29,843 nt of DNA from Phil1 sp964546125 (GCA_964546125.1 CAZJIS010000017.1:1-29843), one strand, 5' to 3'. Counted from the stretch's first letter, positions 1-8,024 are shown. A program made the numbers and translations. The notes: generated by a model not told the origin, from the letters alone.

Positions 1-589
1 GCATAAGCTCCAGCACCTGCGCCTGAATGGTCACATCTAAAGCAGTGGTGGGTTCGTCCGCAATGAGCAGTTCAGGGTTGCAGGCAAGGGCGATGGCTAT
101 GACCACCCTTTGCTTCATTCCACCGGAAAACTGGTGGGGATACTCATCGGAGCGCTCCGCGGATATACCAACGGTCGTGAGCATTTTCTTGGCTTTATCC
201 ATAGCCGCTCCCTTGCCGCATTTCTCGTGGAGCTTAATCACCTCGGCTATCTGCTCGCCAACGGGGAGCACGGGGTTAAGAGAAGTCATCGGGTCCTGAA
301 ATATCATGGAGATGCACTTGCCCCGGATCTCCCTCATGGCCGCTTCGCCGATCTTTCTTAGGTTTATATCATTGAACAGTATCTCGCCTGAAACGTACTG
401 CCCTTGAGGATTCGGAAGCAGGCGCAGTATGCCCAGGGCGGTGGTGGTCTTCCCCGCGCCGGTCTCACCCACAAGGCCCAAGCATTCGCCTTTCTCTATC
501 GTCAGATCAAGGCCGTTGACCGCATGGACCCTTGCTTCATCGGTCTTATAATCGATACAGAGATTTTTTATTTCTAATTGCTTGTTCAT
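1..589 (-). CDS. dppD: Peptide ABC transporter ATP-binding protein DppD/OppD (C-terminus cut by window edge)
   Basis: Cytoplasmic ATPase subunit of a peptide/nickel-type ABC importer; it would pair with a DppF partner beyond the left edge. The 196 visible codons cover the nucleotide-binding core: Walker A GETGAGKTT near residue 41, a Q-loop in IFQDPMTSLNP, signature FSGGMKQR, and Walker B LLIADEPTTALD just before the edge. The H-loop and the C-terminal oligo_HPY cysteine region are off-window. The ATG at 587-589 is preceded by GAGGTGA, which overlaps the stop codon of the upstream permease, so translation is probably coupled. The sequence is close in layout to the second DppD at 6995-8002 but uses visibly different synonymous codons. 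Family assignment is secure; the substrate (dipeptide, oligopeptide or other) cannot be told from this subunit. Confidence 0.95.
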   Translation of the reverse strand, partial: MNKQLEIKNLCIDYKTDEARVHAVNGLDLTIEKGECLGLVGETGAGKTTTALGILRLLPNPQGQYVSGEILFNDINLRKIGEAAMREIRGKCISMIFQDPMTSLNPVLPVGEQIAEVIKLHEKCGKGAAMDKAKKMLTTVGISAERSDEYPHQFSGGMKQRVVIAIALACNPELLIADEPTTALDVTIQAQVLELM

Positions 590-599
590 TTAAATCACC

Positions 600-1457
600 T
601 CAGCTCTTCATGCGGGGGTCAAGGGCGTCTCTCAATCCATCGCCCACCATATTCAAGGCAAGCACCACCAACACGATTGCAATACCGGGAAAAGTGACAA
701 GATAGGGGTAGTTTCGCATATCTCCCCTGCTTGCCGCCAGCATGGAGCCCCATTCGGGCATGGGCGCCTTTACCCCAAGGCCAAGGAAGCTCAGGCCCGA
801 AGCGTTCAGTATTGCAAGGCCAAGGCCAAGGGTGGTTTGGACGATGATCGGAGCAAGTATATTGGGCAATATATGTCTCAATATCATGCGCATATCGGAG
901 CAGCCGCTTAGCCTTGCCGCCTCGATGTATTCCTGATCCCGAATGGAGAGGATGGAGGCCCGGACGATGCGGGCATAGGAGGGGATAGACGCAATGCCGA
1001 TGGCAAGTATCAGATTGAACACGCCCGAGCCAAGGACAGATGCAATAACGATTGCCAGCAGCACGCTTGGCACCGCAAGCATCACGTCCATGATACGCAT
1101 AATAACGGTATCGGTGATACCGCCATAATAACCTGCGATGCAGCCTAAAACAGAGCCCAGAATAAGCGAGATGCCCACCGCCGCAAAGCCGATTACAAGC
1201 GATATACGGGTGCCGTATATGATACGGCTCAACATATCGCGGCCAAGATTATCTGTTCCAAGAGGGAATTCCTTGCAGGGAGAACAATAAGTATTGCTAA
1301 GATGCTGCTCCGAATAATCGTAAGGAGCAAGCTGGTCTGCAAATAGTGCCACCAGTATGAAGATCACAAGCACCACAAGCCCCGCGATGGAGAGCTTATT
1401 CTTCAGAAAGCGGCGCCAGGCGTCGGATTGCACCAGCCTTTTTTTATCCCTGCGCAT
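600..1457 (-). CDS. dppC: Peptide ABC transporter permease, DppC type
   Basis: Inner-membrane permease of the leftmost importer, 285 residues, typical for DppC/OppC. A short N-terminal cytoplasmic segment (MRRDKKRLVQ...) leads into the first membrane helix at about residues 24-42, followed by a large extracytoplasmic loop with the family text LGTDNLGRDMLSRIIYG. Further helices form the BPD_transp_1 fold. The coupling (EAA) loop reads EYIEAARLSGCSDMRMILRHILPN at roughly residues 178-201 and docks on the ATPases. The start ATG lies 14 bases inside the end of the upstream dppB gene, so the two are translationally coupled; a weak AAGGGTG lies upstream. The stop codon is 10 bases before dppD. Confident at family level. 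Confidence 0.95.
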   Translation of the reverse strand: MRRDKKRLVQSDAWRRFLKNKLSIAGLVVLVIFILVALFADQLAPYDYSEQHLSNTYCSPCKEFPLGTDNLGRDMLSRIIYGTRISLVIGFAAVGISLILGSVLGCIAGYYGGITDTVIMRIMDVMLAVPSVLLAIVIASVLGSGVFNLILAIGIASIPSYARIVRASILSIRDQEYIEAARLSGCSDMRMILRHILPNILAPIIVQTTLGLGLAILNASGLSFLGLGVKAPMPEWGSMLAASRGDMRNYPYLVTFPGIAIVLVVLALNMVGDGLRDALDPRMKS

Positions 1458-2403
1458 GCTTTTTCACACCCTTTCTCCTATACATAGAGGATATCCTGGG
1501 ATCAATGAAGCCATAGATTATATCTACCAACAGGTTTACAAAGCCGTACACAACAGCGATGAAAATAACCCCGCCCTGCACAATCGGTATATTTTTCATG
1601 GAACAAGCGTCCACCAACAGTTTGCCAAGGCCGGGAATCGCAAAAATGGTTTCGATTACGAACACGCCGCTAAGCTGGCGCCCAAACTGCAAGCCCATGA
1701 GCGTCACTACGGGGATAAGGGCGTTTCGCAGCGCATGCTTCATGATTATGGCGTTTTCCTTTAATCCCTTGGCCCTGGCGGTACGGATATAATCCTGCCG
1801 GATGATCTCAAGCATATTGGAGCGGGTGGTGCGCATGATACCCGCGATGCAGCCGGTGCCGGTGGCGATGATGGGCAGCACCATATACTTTATACCGTAC
1901 CATCCTGAAGCCGGGAACCACTTCCAGTTCAGCGAGAATTGAATTATCAATATCAACGCCAGCCAGAAGCCCGGCATGGCAAGAAATATCAAAGCAAAAA
2001 CGCTGGAGATGTTATCCAGCAAACCGTACTGCTTAACCGCTGAGATTATGCCAAGAGGTATGCCGATAAGCCCCGCAAGCAGCGTGCTGAATATAGCGAG
2101 CTGCAATGTTATGGGGAACCTGTCTATTATTTCATCAACCACGGGATGGCGGTTCACATATGAAACGCCAAAATCAAATTTTGTCACTATATTTTTAATA
2201 TAATTGAAGAATTGCACAAAAAACGGGTCGTTCAAGCCCATTTCATCCCTCATGGCATCAACCGCTTCCTGGGTGGCCATATCGCCCAGAACTGTGCGTA
2301 TTGGGTCGTTTGGAGAAAGGCGCAGAATGGTGAACACTATAAACACTACTCCCAAAACTACAGGGATCAGCATCAATAGCCGCTTTAGAATGTATCTTCC
2401 CAT
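1444..2403 (-). CDS. dppB: Peptide ABC transporter permease, DppB type
   Basis: Inner-membrane permease pairing with the adjacent DppC. It has 319 residues from the ATG at 2401-2403. This start is preferred over the in-frame codon at 2466 because an AGGGAGGG Shine-Dalgarno sits just upstream and the protein then begins MGRYILKRLLMLIP, the usual DppB N-terminus; the longer version would also read through a hairpin. Visible features are the first helix at residues 8-28, the segment LSPNDPIRTVLGD, several further helices, and the EAA coupling loop DYIRTARAKGLKENAIIMKH at about residue 205. The C-terminus KGVKKHAQG overlaps the start of dppC. Confidence 0.94.
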   Translation of the reverse strand: MGRYILKRLLMLIPVVLGVVFIVFTILRLSPNDPIRTVLGDMATQEAVDAMRDEMGLNDPFFVQFFNYIKNIVTKFDFGVSYVNRHPVVDEIIDRFPITLQLAIFSTLLAGLIGIPLGIISAVKQYGLLDNISSVFALIFLAMPGFWLALILIIQFSLNWKWFPASGWYGIKYMVLPIIATGTGCIAGIMRTTRSNMLEIIRQDYIRTARAKGLKENAIIMKHALRNALIPVVTLMGLQFGRQLSGVFVIETIFAIPGLGKLLVDACSMKNIPIVQGGVIFIAVVYGFVNLLVDIIYGFIDPRISSMYRRKGVKKHAQG

Positions 2404-2434
2404 GGGTGTATCCCTCCCTTGTCTTTTCCAAGAA

Positions 2435-2459
2435 TAGGGGCCGCTGAATGCAGCCCCTA
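2435..2459 (-). other. Intercistronic stem-loop between binding-protein and dppB genes
   Basis: A stem of TAGGGGC plus GC pairs with GC plus GCCCCTA around a five-base loop. The single internal mismatch is C-A in plus-strand RNA but a U-G wobble in minus-strand RNA, so it folds best in the operon transcript. There is no U-run, so it is more likely an RNA-processing or 3'-protection element than a full terminator. It lies directly after the lipoprotein stop codon and before the dppB ribosome binding site. A comparable hairpin sits at the same place in the second importer operon (9929-9952). Confidence 0.7.
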
Positions 2460-2474
2460 CTCCCATGTAATCGG

Positions 2475-4064
2475 TTATTTAGCAAAAACAATGTTCGCAA
2501 ACACGGGGCTCTGCGTGGGAAGGACATAGAAACCGGAGATGGTGTTGTCGTATGCATAGAGGGTAACGCCTACGTTAAGGCCTATTGTAACGCACTCGTC
2601 TGCCAACAGCTCCTGCAGATCAACGCAGGCCTGATAGCGGGCGCTGGAATCTGTTTCGGTGTTGATGGTTGCTATAAGCGCATCCACATCCGCATTAGCA
2701 TAGAAGGAGCGATTGCCGCCTGAACCGAAGTTGGCAGAATCGAAGGCAGAGAAAGCTTCGGTAGCGTCGCCGGAAGGAACCGTCCAGCCGCCGATGTACA
2801 TTTCCTGCTTTCCGTTGACGATAGCGTCCAGCCAGTTGGAGAAGTCGGTGACGTTTAGGGTGACTTCAATGCCGATCTGCTTGAGGAAGGCCTGGACCAT
2901 CTCAGCGGTGGACTGGGAAGCGTTGGAGACCATCGTGCAGGCAAAACCATCGGCATAGCCGGCCTCGGCCATGAGCTGCTTGGCTTTTTCCACGTTATAG
3001 CCGGAAAATTCGCTTTCGGCCTCGTGATAGCCCCAAATGTTGGGAGCGAGGAAGGACTTTGCGACTTCGCCGTAGCCAAGGTAAGTGGCCTTCACGATAG
3101 CATCCTTATCGATGGCAAGGGAGATGGCCTGGCGGACCTTCACATTGTCAAAAGGAGCAACGCTGCAGTTGAAGGAAACGTACGCGGTGTTGAGTATCTG
3201 CTGAACAAGAAGAGTTTTGTCAGGGTTGGCCTCGATGTTGCCGGCGTCGGACACTGTGACATGGGCGATGTCCACGCCGCCGCTCTCGGCTTCGATAGCT
3301 CTGGTGGAAGCTTCAGGGATGTAACGGAGAAGGAGCTTGTCAAAATTAATCTTGCCGCCCCACCATTCGGTGTTGGCATCAAAGGTCAGATGATCGCCGG
3401 TGGCCCATTCAACAAACTTAAAGGGACCGGTGCCGATAGGCATGGCAGCATAGCCTTGAGGATCGGCTTCCATGGCCTGCTTGCAGACGATAGAGGCGAT
3501 ATCCAAAGAGCAGATATTGAGGAATGCGGGGTAAGCATCGCTCAGAGCAATGACTATGGTGTAGTCATCCTCAATAACGCAGTTGGCGATATCCACGGGG
3601 CCAATGGTGGAGGCGGTGGCTTCGCTGGCGCTGTTCTGCTCAAAGGTATAGAGCACGTCGGCTGCGGTGAACTTCACGCCGTTGTGGAATGTGACATCAT
3701 CACGAAGATGAAAACGATAATGGGTATCGTCCACCTGCTCCCAAGAGGTCGCAAGGCAGGGGATCAGCTGCATGTTCTGATCGGTGGCAAGCAACGCCTC
3801 ATAGATCTGGCTCACGATATAACTGGTGCCGGTGTCGTTGGAGCCATAAGGTATGAGCGACTTGGGTTCACGGCTTATGGCAACGGTCAGCATATCCCTG
3901 TGAGCGCTGTTTTCAGTTTGGGGATCTTGCGCGGGGGTGGCATCAGGATTGTCAGTGCCTGTTTTCACGGGAGCTCCCGTGTTTCCGGGTCCGTTGGCGG
4001 TGTTGCAAGCAGTCAGGGCAAGCAGCATCACAGCGGCTACTACCAGACAAAGAATCTTCTTCAT
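2475..4064 (-). CDS. Peptide-type ABC transporter substrate-binding lipoprotein (SBP_bac_5)
   Basis: Extracytoplasmic binding protein that captures the substrate of the leftmost importer. It has 529 residues, the usual size of the family. The N-terminus MKKILCLVVAAVMLLALTAC is a lipoprotein signal with lipobox LTAC and lipidated Cys20, followed by a flexible Gly/Thr/Pro/Asp-rich linker to about residue 55. The body carries family landmarks: ATSWEQVDDTHYRFHLRDDVTFHNGVKFTAADV near residue 105, PIGTGPFKFVEWATGD near 208, and NVKVRQAISLAIDKDAIV near 310. A GGGAG ribosome binding site precedes the ATG. It stands between the hydrolase gene (75-base gap) and dppB. Such proteins may bind peptides, nickel, glycosides or other solutes; specificity cannot be called here. 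Confidence 0.95.
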   Translation of the reverse strand: MKKILCLVVAAVMLLALTACNTANGPGNTGAPVKTGTDNPDATPAQDPQTENSAHRDMLTVAISREPKSLIPYGSNDTGTSYIVSQIYEALLATDQNMQLIPCLATSWEQVDDTHYRFHLRDDVTFHNGVKFTAADVLYTFEQNSASEATASTIGPVDIANCVIEDDYTIVIALSDAYPAFLNICSLDIASIVCKQAMEADPQGYAAMPIGTGPFKFVEWATGDHLTFDANTEWWGGKINFDKLLLRYIPEASTRAIEAESGGVDIAHVTVSDAGNIEANPDKTLLVQQILNTAYVSFNCSVAPFDNVKVRQAISLAIDKDAIVKATYLGYGEVAKSFLAPNIWGYHEAESEFSGYNVEKAKQLMAEAGYADGFACTMVSNASQSTAEMVQAFLKQIGIEVTLNVTDFSNWLDAIVNGKQEMYIGGWTVPSGDATEAFSAFDSANFGSGGNRSFYANADVDALIATINTETDSSARYQACVDLQELLADECVTIGLNVGVTLYAYDNTISGFYVLPTQSPVFANIVFAK

Positions 4065-4089
4065 TTCTCCCTCTTCCTTTTCTTTTTTT

Positions 4090-4124
4090 ATTTAACAACG
4101 GCGATATCCGCCCGTCGGTTAAAT
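4090..4124 (-). other. Intercistronic hairpin upstream of the binding-lipoprotein gene
   Basis: The outer arms ATTTAAC and GTTAAAT enclose an inner ACGGCG/CGCCCGT pairing with one bulge and a five-base loop. In the minus-strand transcript it is followed by an A-rich stretch, not a U-run, so it is not an intrinsic terminator of the hydrolase gene. It may separate or stabilise the hydrolase and transporter parts of the message. The T-run on its left would not place it correctly for a plus-strand terminator either. Confidence 0.4.
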
Positions 4125-4139
4125 CTAAGCCATTGCCCG

Positions 4140-4988
4140 TTATTCATCCAAAGGATGAGCTTTAAACCAGTTGACAACATCCTGTATATAGCTGGTGCCG
4201 GCAAGCGAATGGTCAGCGCCTTCATAAACTATGAGCTTATGCTCTTTCCCCGCCGCGGCAAGAGCGCGATCCATTTTATATGCCTGCTCCGGCTCCACCC
4301 GCCAATCGTCGGTACCCTGGCAGATGAGGATGGGCGGTATTATCTTATCCGCCCACATCGTAGCGGAGCGCTTCACATATTCCTCAGGCTTCTGTTCGGG
4401 CGTCGCTCCCACGAGGTCAAGATATACTTCCGCCATCGGCTCTTTTTTGCGCCCAAACATGATGAAGCTGTCCGCGAGGCCCGCCCCGATGGCGGCGGCT
4501 TTTATGCGATGGTCCCTGGCGCAGGCGATATAGGTGGTCATGCCCCCTCTGGAGTGACCCGCCATATACACGCCCTCCTTGCGCACGAAAGGAAGCTTCA
4601 GGGCAATGTCGATGAGCTTTATCGCGTCGTTGACTTCGGCGCCGCCAAACTCCTCCAGGCCTGTTCCTCCGCAATTGCCCCTGTACTGGGTGCCAAGGCA
4701 TACATAACCATAGGCGGCATAACGGCTTATCGTGCCCGGAAGCAGTTTGCCGAACTCGCGATTGCCTCCCCGGTTGAATATGATGGCGGGCAAAGGGCCT
4801 TCCATATCCTTTGGAGCGGCAAAATAACCTTCGACCTCGCAATCGTCGGATTTGTAGCGTATACGGTAGGTATCGGCCTTTCCATCATACTCTGGGCCTG
4901 AGGATACCCGATCAAAAACCAATATTTCCGGTAAAGAAGCAACATCCTGTATATTCATTTTAATCATCTCGTTAATCATCTCGCTCAT
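4140..4988 (-). CDS. Alpha/beta hydrolase (dienelactone hydrolase / prolyl oligopeptidase-like)
   Basis: Predicted cytoplasmic serine hydrolase, 282 residues from the longest ATG start. The nucleophile elbow GHSRGG puts the catalytic Ser at residue 146, the acid is one of the Asp pair in QGTDDWRV (227/228), and the His is 260 in EGADHSL, in canonical order. There is no signal peptide. The start is uncertain: ATG codons at 4988, 4979, 4967 and 4958 are all in frame and none has a strong ribosome binding site; the last two have short GAG-type sites. It is the first gene after a consensus promoter and directly precedes the importer, so it may process an imported ester or peptide; that link is inference. 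Family is confident, substrate unknown. Confidence 0.88.
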   Translation of the reverse strand: MSEMINEMIKMNIQDVASLPEILVFDRVSSGPEYDGKADTYRIRYKSDDCEVEGYFAAPKDMEGPLPAIIFNRGGNREFGKLLPGTISRYAAYGYVCLGTQYRGNCGGTGLEEFGGAEVNDAIKLIDIALKLPFVRKEGVYMAGHSRGGMTTYIACARDHRIKAAAIGAGLADSFIMFGRKKEPMAEVYLDLVGATPEQKPEEYVKRSATMWADKIIPPILICQGTDDWRVEPEQAYKMDRALAAAGKEHKLIVYEGADHSLAGTSYIQDVVNWFKAHPLDE

Positions 4989-4998
4989 AGAATTCAAT

Positions 4999-5040
4999 AT
5001 GACATATGTTGTTATATGTCATTATATGCTGTCATTATAT
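4999..5040. promoter_or_regulatory. Palindromic operator with an extra half-site
   Basis: A perfect inverted repeat ATGACATAT (4999-5007), six-base spacer, ATATGTCAT (5014-5022) lies on and just downstream of the -10 element of the hydrolase promoter. The right half extends into TGTCATTATAT (5017-5027), repeated exactly at 5030-5040, 13 bases away. Position and symmetry are those of a repressor operator for a dimeric winged-helix or TetR-type protein. No such regulator is encoded next to it in this window. Confidence 0.65.
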
Positions 5041-5049
5041 ATTTGTCAA
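5021..5049 (-). promoter_or_regulatory. Consensus sigma-A promoter of the hydrolase-importer operon
   Basis: Reading leftward, the -35 is TTGACA (5044-5049), the spacer is exactly 17 bases, and the -10 is TATAAT (5021-5026). Transcription would begin near 5014, inside the palindrome at 4999-5022. A promoter this strong normally needs repression, which agrees with the overlapping operator. It is the only promoter seen ahead of the hydrolase and probably serves the downstream transporter genes too. Confidence 0.85.
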
Positions 5050-5230
5050 TAAGAATAAATCCCAGCGTATCATAAATAGCAATGCGTAGCGTCACATCCC
5101 GATAGGCTTCCCGAAGAGCCATGCGCTGTGAGCAGGCTTGTCAACGGCGTGCAAAAGCCCGCGGCGTAAAGGATAAGAGCTTGAAAAGATGCAGCAGCCG
5201 CACGCATCCTCGCCATCATCAACACTTAAA

Positions 5231-5260
5231 GGGGCTGACTGCTCCTGCGCAATCAGCCCC
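5231..5260 (-). terminator. Probable terminator after the second importer-mgtC operon
   Basis: A 12-pair stem (GGGGCTGATTGC against GCAGTCAGCCCC, one G-U wobble) with a six-base loop is followed on the minus strand by TTTAAGTGTT, a weak U-tract. It lies about 80 bases past the mgtC-family stop and upstream of the next operon's promoter. The rest of the gap 4989-5337 holds the promoter and operator at 4999-5049; in 5050-5230 nothing else is recognised. Confidence 0.6.
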
Positions 5261-5337
5261 TCGGCCTTAGCTTGTTTTTCCTTTGCCCGACTATTAACGG
5301 CGAACCGTTTTGCTTTACGCGACAAGCGTTTTGCCCT

Positions 5338-6015
5338 TTACAGCACTTCTAAATAGCTGACGCCGTTCATGGCTTTCACGCTTTGCACAATCTCATCATG
5401 GGTAACTTTTTCCAAACCTTTAAGCGTGACGCTAAAGGCGATCACATTAGCTTCAGAGGTGTTGTCCAGCTGCATTTGGAGGTTGCTCGGCTCATAGTGG
5501 CGGGAACGCACATCATCGAGGAATGTTCCCAGCGGTACGCCCTTGTTCAGCTCCACATAAATTTCAAAATTCTTCGTGCTCTGGCGCATGAAATGGTCCA
5601 ATTTATGCATCAATGTCAGCACAAGAAAAATGCTGACGCCGCCGAGTGCCGCGACTTCATATAACCCGATGCCGAGCGCAAGCCCGACGCACGCGCTCGC
5701 CCATAGCCCCGCCGCCGTCGTCAAGCCCTTGATTTGGTTCCGCGCCGTCACAATAATCGTCCCGGCGCCGAGGAAGCCGATGCCGCTGATGACCTGCGCG
5801 CCCATGCGCACGGGATCGCCGACCTTGAACGCCTGAAAGACATATTGATTTGTGATCATGACGATGCACGCGCCAAGGCAAACGAGCATGTAGGTTCTCA
5901 ACCCCGCGGGGCGGTTCTTGAGGCCGCGGTCCAGTCCGATCACGCCGCCGAGCAGAATCGCTGCCAAAATGCGGATGGCGATGGACGCGTATGTCAATTC
6001 ACGAATGGTGAACAT
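5338..6015 (-). CDS. MgtC/SapB family membrane protein
   Basis: Integral membrane protein of 225 residues. The N-terminal 130 residues carry the MgtC/SapB signature in order: GGVIGLDRGLKNRPAGLRTY near residue 23, then GLGACIVM-like and GIGFLGAGTIIV segments, and LTTAAGLWASACVGLALGIGLY near 98, giving about four or five membrane helices. The C-terminal 85 residues form a soluble ACT-like domain (NFEIYVELNKG...GVSYLEVL). Known relatives affect magnesium and phosphate physiology, in part by modulating F-type ATPase or transporters; no transport reaction is established for most of them. AGGAGG of its ribosome binding site overlaps the stop codon of dppF, 14 bases away, so it is co-transcribed with the importer, an unusual partnership. 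A terminator-like hairpin follows. Confidence 0.92.
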   Translation of the reverse strand: MFTIRELTYASIAIRILAAILLGGVIGLDRGLKNRPAGLRTYMLVCLGACIVMITNQYVFQAFKVGDPVRMGAQVISGIGFLGAGTIIVTARNQIKGLTTAAGLWASACVGLALGIGLYEVAALGGVSIFLVLTLMHKLDHFMRQSTKNFEIYVELNKGVPLGTFLDDVRSRHYEPSNLQMQLDNTSEANVIAFSVTLKGLEKVTHDEIVQSVKAMNGVSYLEVL

Positions 6016-6029
6016 GCTTCGCCCCCCTC

Positions 6030-6995
6030 CTAGGCGCGCGGATCAGGCGCATGCCTGAAACATGCCACAAAATGATCGGGGGACACTTCCACGAGCTTGG
6101 GAACGCCCATGCGGCAGATGTCCTGGCATTCGAAGCACCTGTTGGCAAAGCGGCATTCGTCGGGCAGGTTGACGGGGCTTGTAATTTCGCCTTTGAGGGA
6201 GATGCGCTGCCGCTTGTGGGAAAGATCCGGCACGGGAATCGCGGAAAGGAGCGCCCTTGTATAGGGGTGGATGGGGTTTTGGAACAGTTCTTCCGCGGGC
6301 GCTTTCTCTACGATGGAGCCGAGGTACATGACCGCGATGTCGTTGGAAAAGTGATTGACGACCGACAAGTCATGCGTGATAAAGATGTAGGTTAAGTGCA
6401 TCTTCTGCTGCAGCTCTTTGAGAAGGTTCAAAATCTGCGCCTGGATGGATACATCCAGCGCGGAAACCGGTTCATCGCAAACAATAAGCTTCGGCTGCAT
6501 CGCGAGCGCCCGGGCGATGCCGATGCGCTGCCGCCGGCCGCCGTCCAGCTCGTGCGGGTAGCTGTTGATAAGCCGCTCCGCAAGGCCGACGGTTTCCATC
6601 AGCTCGAGCACCCTGTCTTCAATTTCGTGCTTGTTGACGAGGATGCGGTTGATGCGAATCGGCTCGGCAATAATCTGGTGAATCGTCTTTTTGGGATCGA
6701 GCGAGGAGAACGGGTCCTGGAAGATGATCTGCATATCCTTTCGCGTGTGGCGCATCTGCCCCTTGGAAAGCTTTGTGATATCCTTCCCCTCGAAAAAGAC
6801 CTGGCCCGAAGTCGGCTCGATTAAGCGCAAAATGGAGCGCCCCGTCGTGGATTTGCCGCAGCCGGACTCGCCCACGAGCCCAAGCGTGCGGCCCGCCTGC
6901 AAATCAAAGCTGATATCATCGACGGCGTGCAGCATGCCGTTATTCGTTTTGAAATATTTTTTGAGGTTTCGAACTTCGAGAATGCTGTCTGCCAT
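6030..6995 (-). CDS. dppF: Peptide ABC transporter ATP-binding protein DppF/OppF
   Basis: Second ATPase of the second importer, 321 residues, complete. Walker A is GESGCGKST (42-50), Q-loop in IIFQDPFSSLDP (about 93), Walker B LIVCDEPVSALD (about 170-181), and the H-loop His is 208. The signature reads LDGGRRQR (150-157) in place of the usual LSGGQ; the Ser-to-Asp change at residue 151 is notable because that Ser contacts ATP, although this form is seen in DppF-like ATPases of clostridia. The C-terminal oligo_HPY region has the cysteines 281, 287, 290, 294 and 312. Its start codon shares one base with the stop of dppD (TAATG), so translation is coupled. Confidence 0.95.
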   Translation of the reverse strand: MADSILEVRNLKKYFKTNNGMLHAVDDISFDLQAGRTLGLVGESGCGKSTTGRSILRLIEPTSGQVFFEGKDITKLSKGQMRHTRKDMQIIFQDPFSSLDPKKTIHQIIAEPIRINRILVNKHEIEDRVLELMETVGLAERLINSYPHELDGGRRQRIGIARALAMQPKLIVCDEPVSALDVSIQAQILNLLKELQQKMHLTYIFITHDLSVVNHFSNDIAVMYLGSIVEKAPAEELFQNPIHPYTRALLSAIPVPDLSHKRQRISLKGEITSPVNLPDECRFANRCFECQDICRMGVPKLVEVSPDHFVACFRHAPDPRA

Positions 6996-8002
6996 TATCT
7001 GTTCCCCCTTTTGATGTGGAAGCCCTCTTGCTCATAGGCGATGCAGGCGAACCGATGCGTCGGGCCGGCTTGCGTGAGCGCGGGCTGGCGGCGCAGGCAG
7101 GCTTCCGTCGCATAATCGCAGCGCGGCGCAAAAGCGCAGCCCTCCGGCAAATCGGTTGGATCGGGCATGAGCCCCTTGATAGGGTTGAGCATCACGGTGC
7201 GGTTTTTGATATTGGGCAGCGAGTTGAACAGCCCCTCCGTATAGGGGTGCTTCGTGTGTTCAAACACATCCTCAAGCGTTCCCTGCTCGATGATCCGGCC
7301 GGCGTACATGACGGCGACGGTATCGCACACCTCCGCAACAATGCCAAGATCATGGGTTATCATAATCATGGAAGTGTTGTACTTCTCCTTGAGCTCGCTC
7401 ATCAGCTCGAGCACCTGCGCCTGGATGGTCACGTCGAGGGCGGTCGTCGGCTCGTCGGCGATCAAAAGCTTGGGGTTGCAGGCAAGCGCAATGGCGATGA
7501 CCACGCGCTGCTTCATGCCGCCGGAAAATTGGTGCGGGTAGTCGTTGGCGCGGTTTCCCGGTATGCCGACGAGCTCGAGCATCTCCCGCGCGCGCTTCAT
7601 GGAGGCGTGCTTATCCATGTTCTCGTGCATCTGCAAGCTCTCCGCAATCTGCTCGCCCACGGTGAACACGGGGTTGAGCGCCGTCATGGGGTCCTGGAAG
7701 ATCATCGAAATATCCTTGCCCCGGACTTCGTCCATTTTAGCGGCGGGAAGGTTTAAAATATCGCGCCCCTCGATCATGAGCTTATCGCATTCGACGATGC
7801 CGGGCGGGTCGGGAACAAGGCGCAGCATGGCCAGCGCGGCCGTCGTTTTGCCCGCGCCGGTTTCGCCGACCAAACCGAGGGTTTGCCGGTAGCCAAGCTG
7901 CAGATCAATGCCGTTGAGCGCATGGACGATGCCGTCTTCCGTTTCGTAGCGGACGACGAGGTTCTCAATATCCAAGATTAAATTGTTCGTATGTTCGTTC
8001 AT
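6995..8002 (-). CDS. dppD: Peptide ABC transporter ATP-binding protein DppD/OppD
   Basis: First ATPase of the second importer, 335 residues. Walker A GETGAGKTT starts at residue 46, the Q-loop lies in MIFQDPMTALNP (about 100), signature FSGGMKQR at 159-166, Walker B LLIADEPTTALD at 179-190, and the H-loop His is 217. The C-terminal oligo_HPY extension holds Cys289, 295, 302 and 320, the spacing associated in this family with peptide-importer assembly and, in a characterised OppD, an iron-sulfur cluster. An AAAGGAG ribosome binding site precedes the ATG. It follows dppC by 22 bases and runs into dppF with a one-base overlap. Confidence 0.96.
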   Translation of the reverse strand: MNEHTNNLILDIENLVVRYETEDGIVHALNGIDLQLGYRQTLGLVGETGAGKTTAALAMLRLVPDPPGIVECDKLMIEGRDILNLPAAKMDEVRGKDISMIFQDPMTALNPVFTVGEQIAESLQMHENMDKHASMKRAREMLELVGIPGNRANDYPHQFSGGMKQRVVIAIALACNPKLLIADEPTTALDVTIQAQVLELMSELKEKYNTSMIMITHDLGIVAEVCDTVAVMYAGRIIEQGTLEDVFEHTKHPYTEGLFNSLPNIKNRTVMLNPIKGLMPDPTDLPEGCAFAPRCDYATEACLRRQPALTQAGPTHRFACIAYEQEGFHIKRGNR

Positions 8003-8024
8003 CGTTTGCTCCTTTACTGCCCGC

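Noticed and set aside
3024..4901. A 625-codon plus-strand open frame
   Set aside because: It is antisense to the binding-lipoprotein and hydrolase genes, lacks family motifs, and its composition is that of a mirror frame of biased codons.
5092..5325. A 77-codon minus-strand open frame downstream of the mgtC-type gene
   Set aside because: It starts at TTG without a ribosome binding site and runs through the 12-pair terminator hairpin at 5231-5260.
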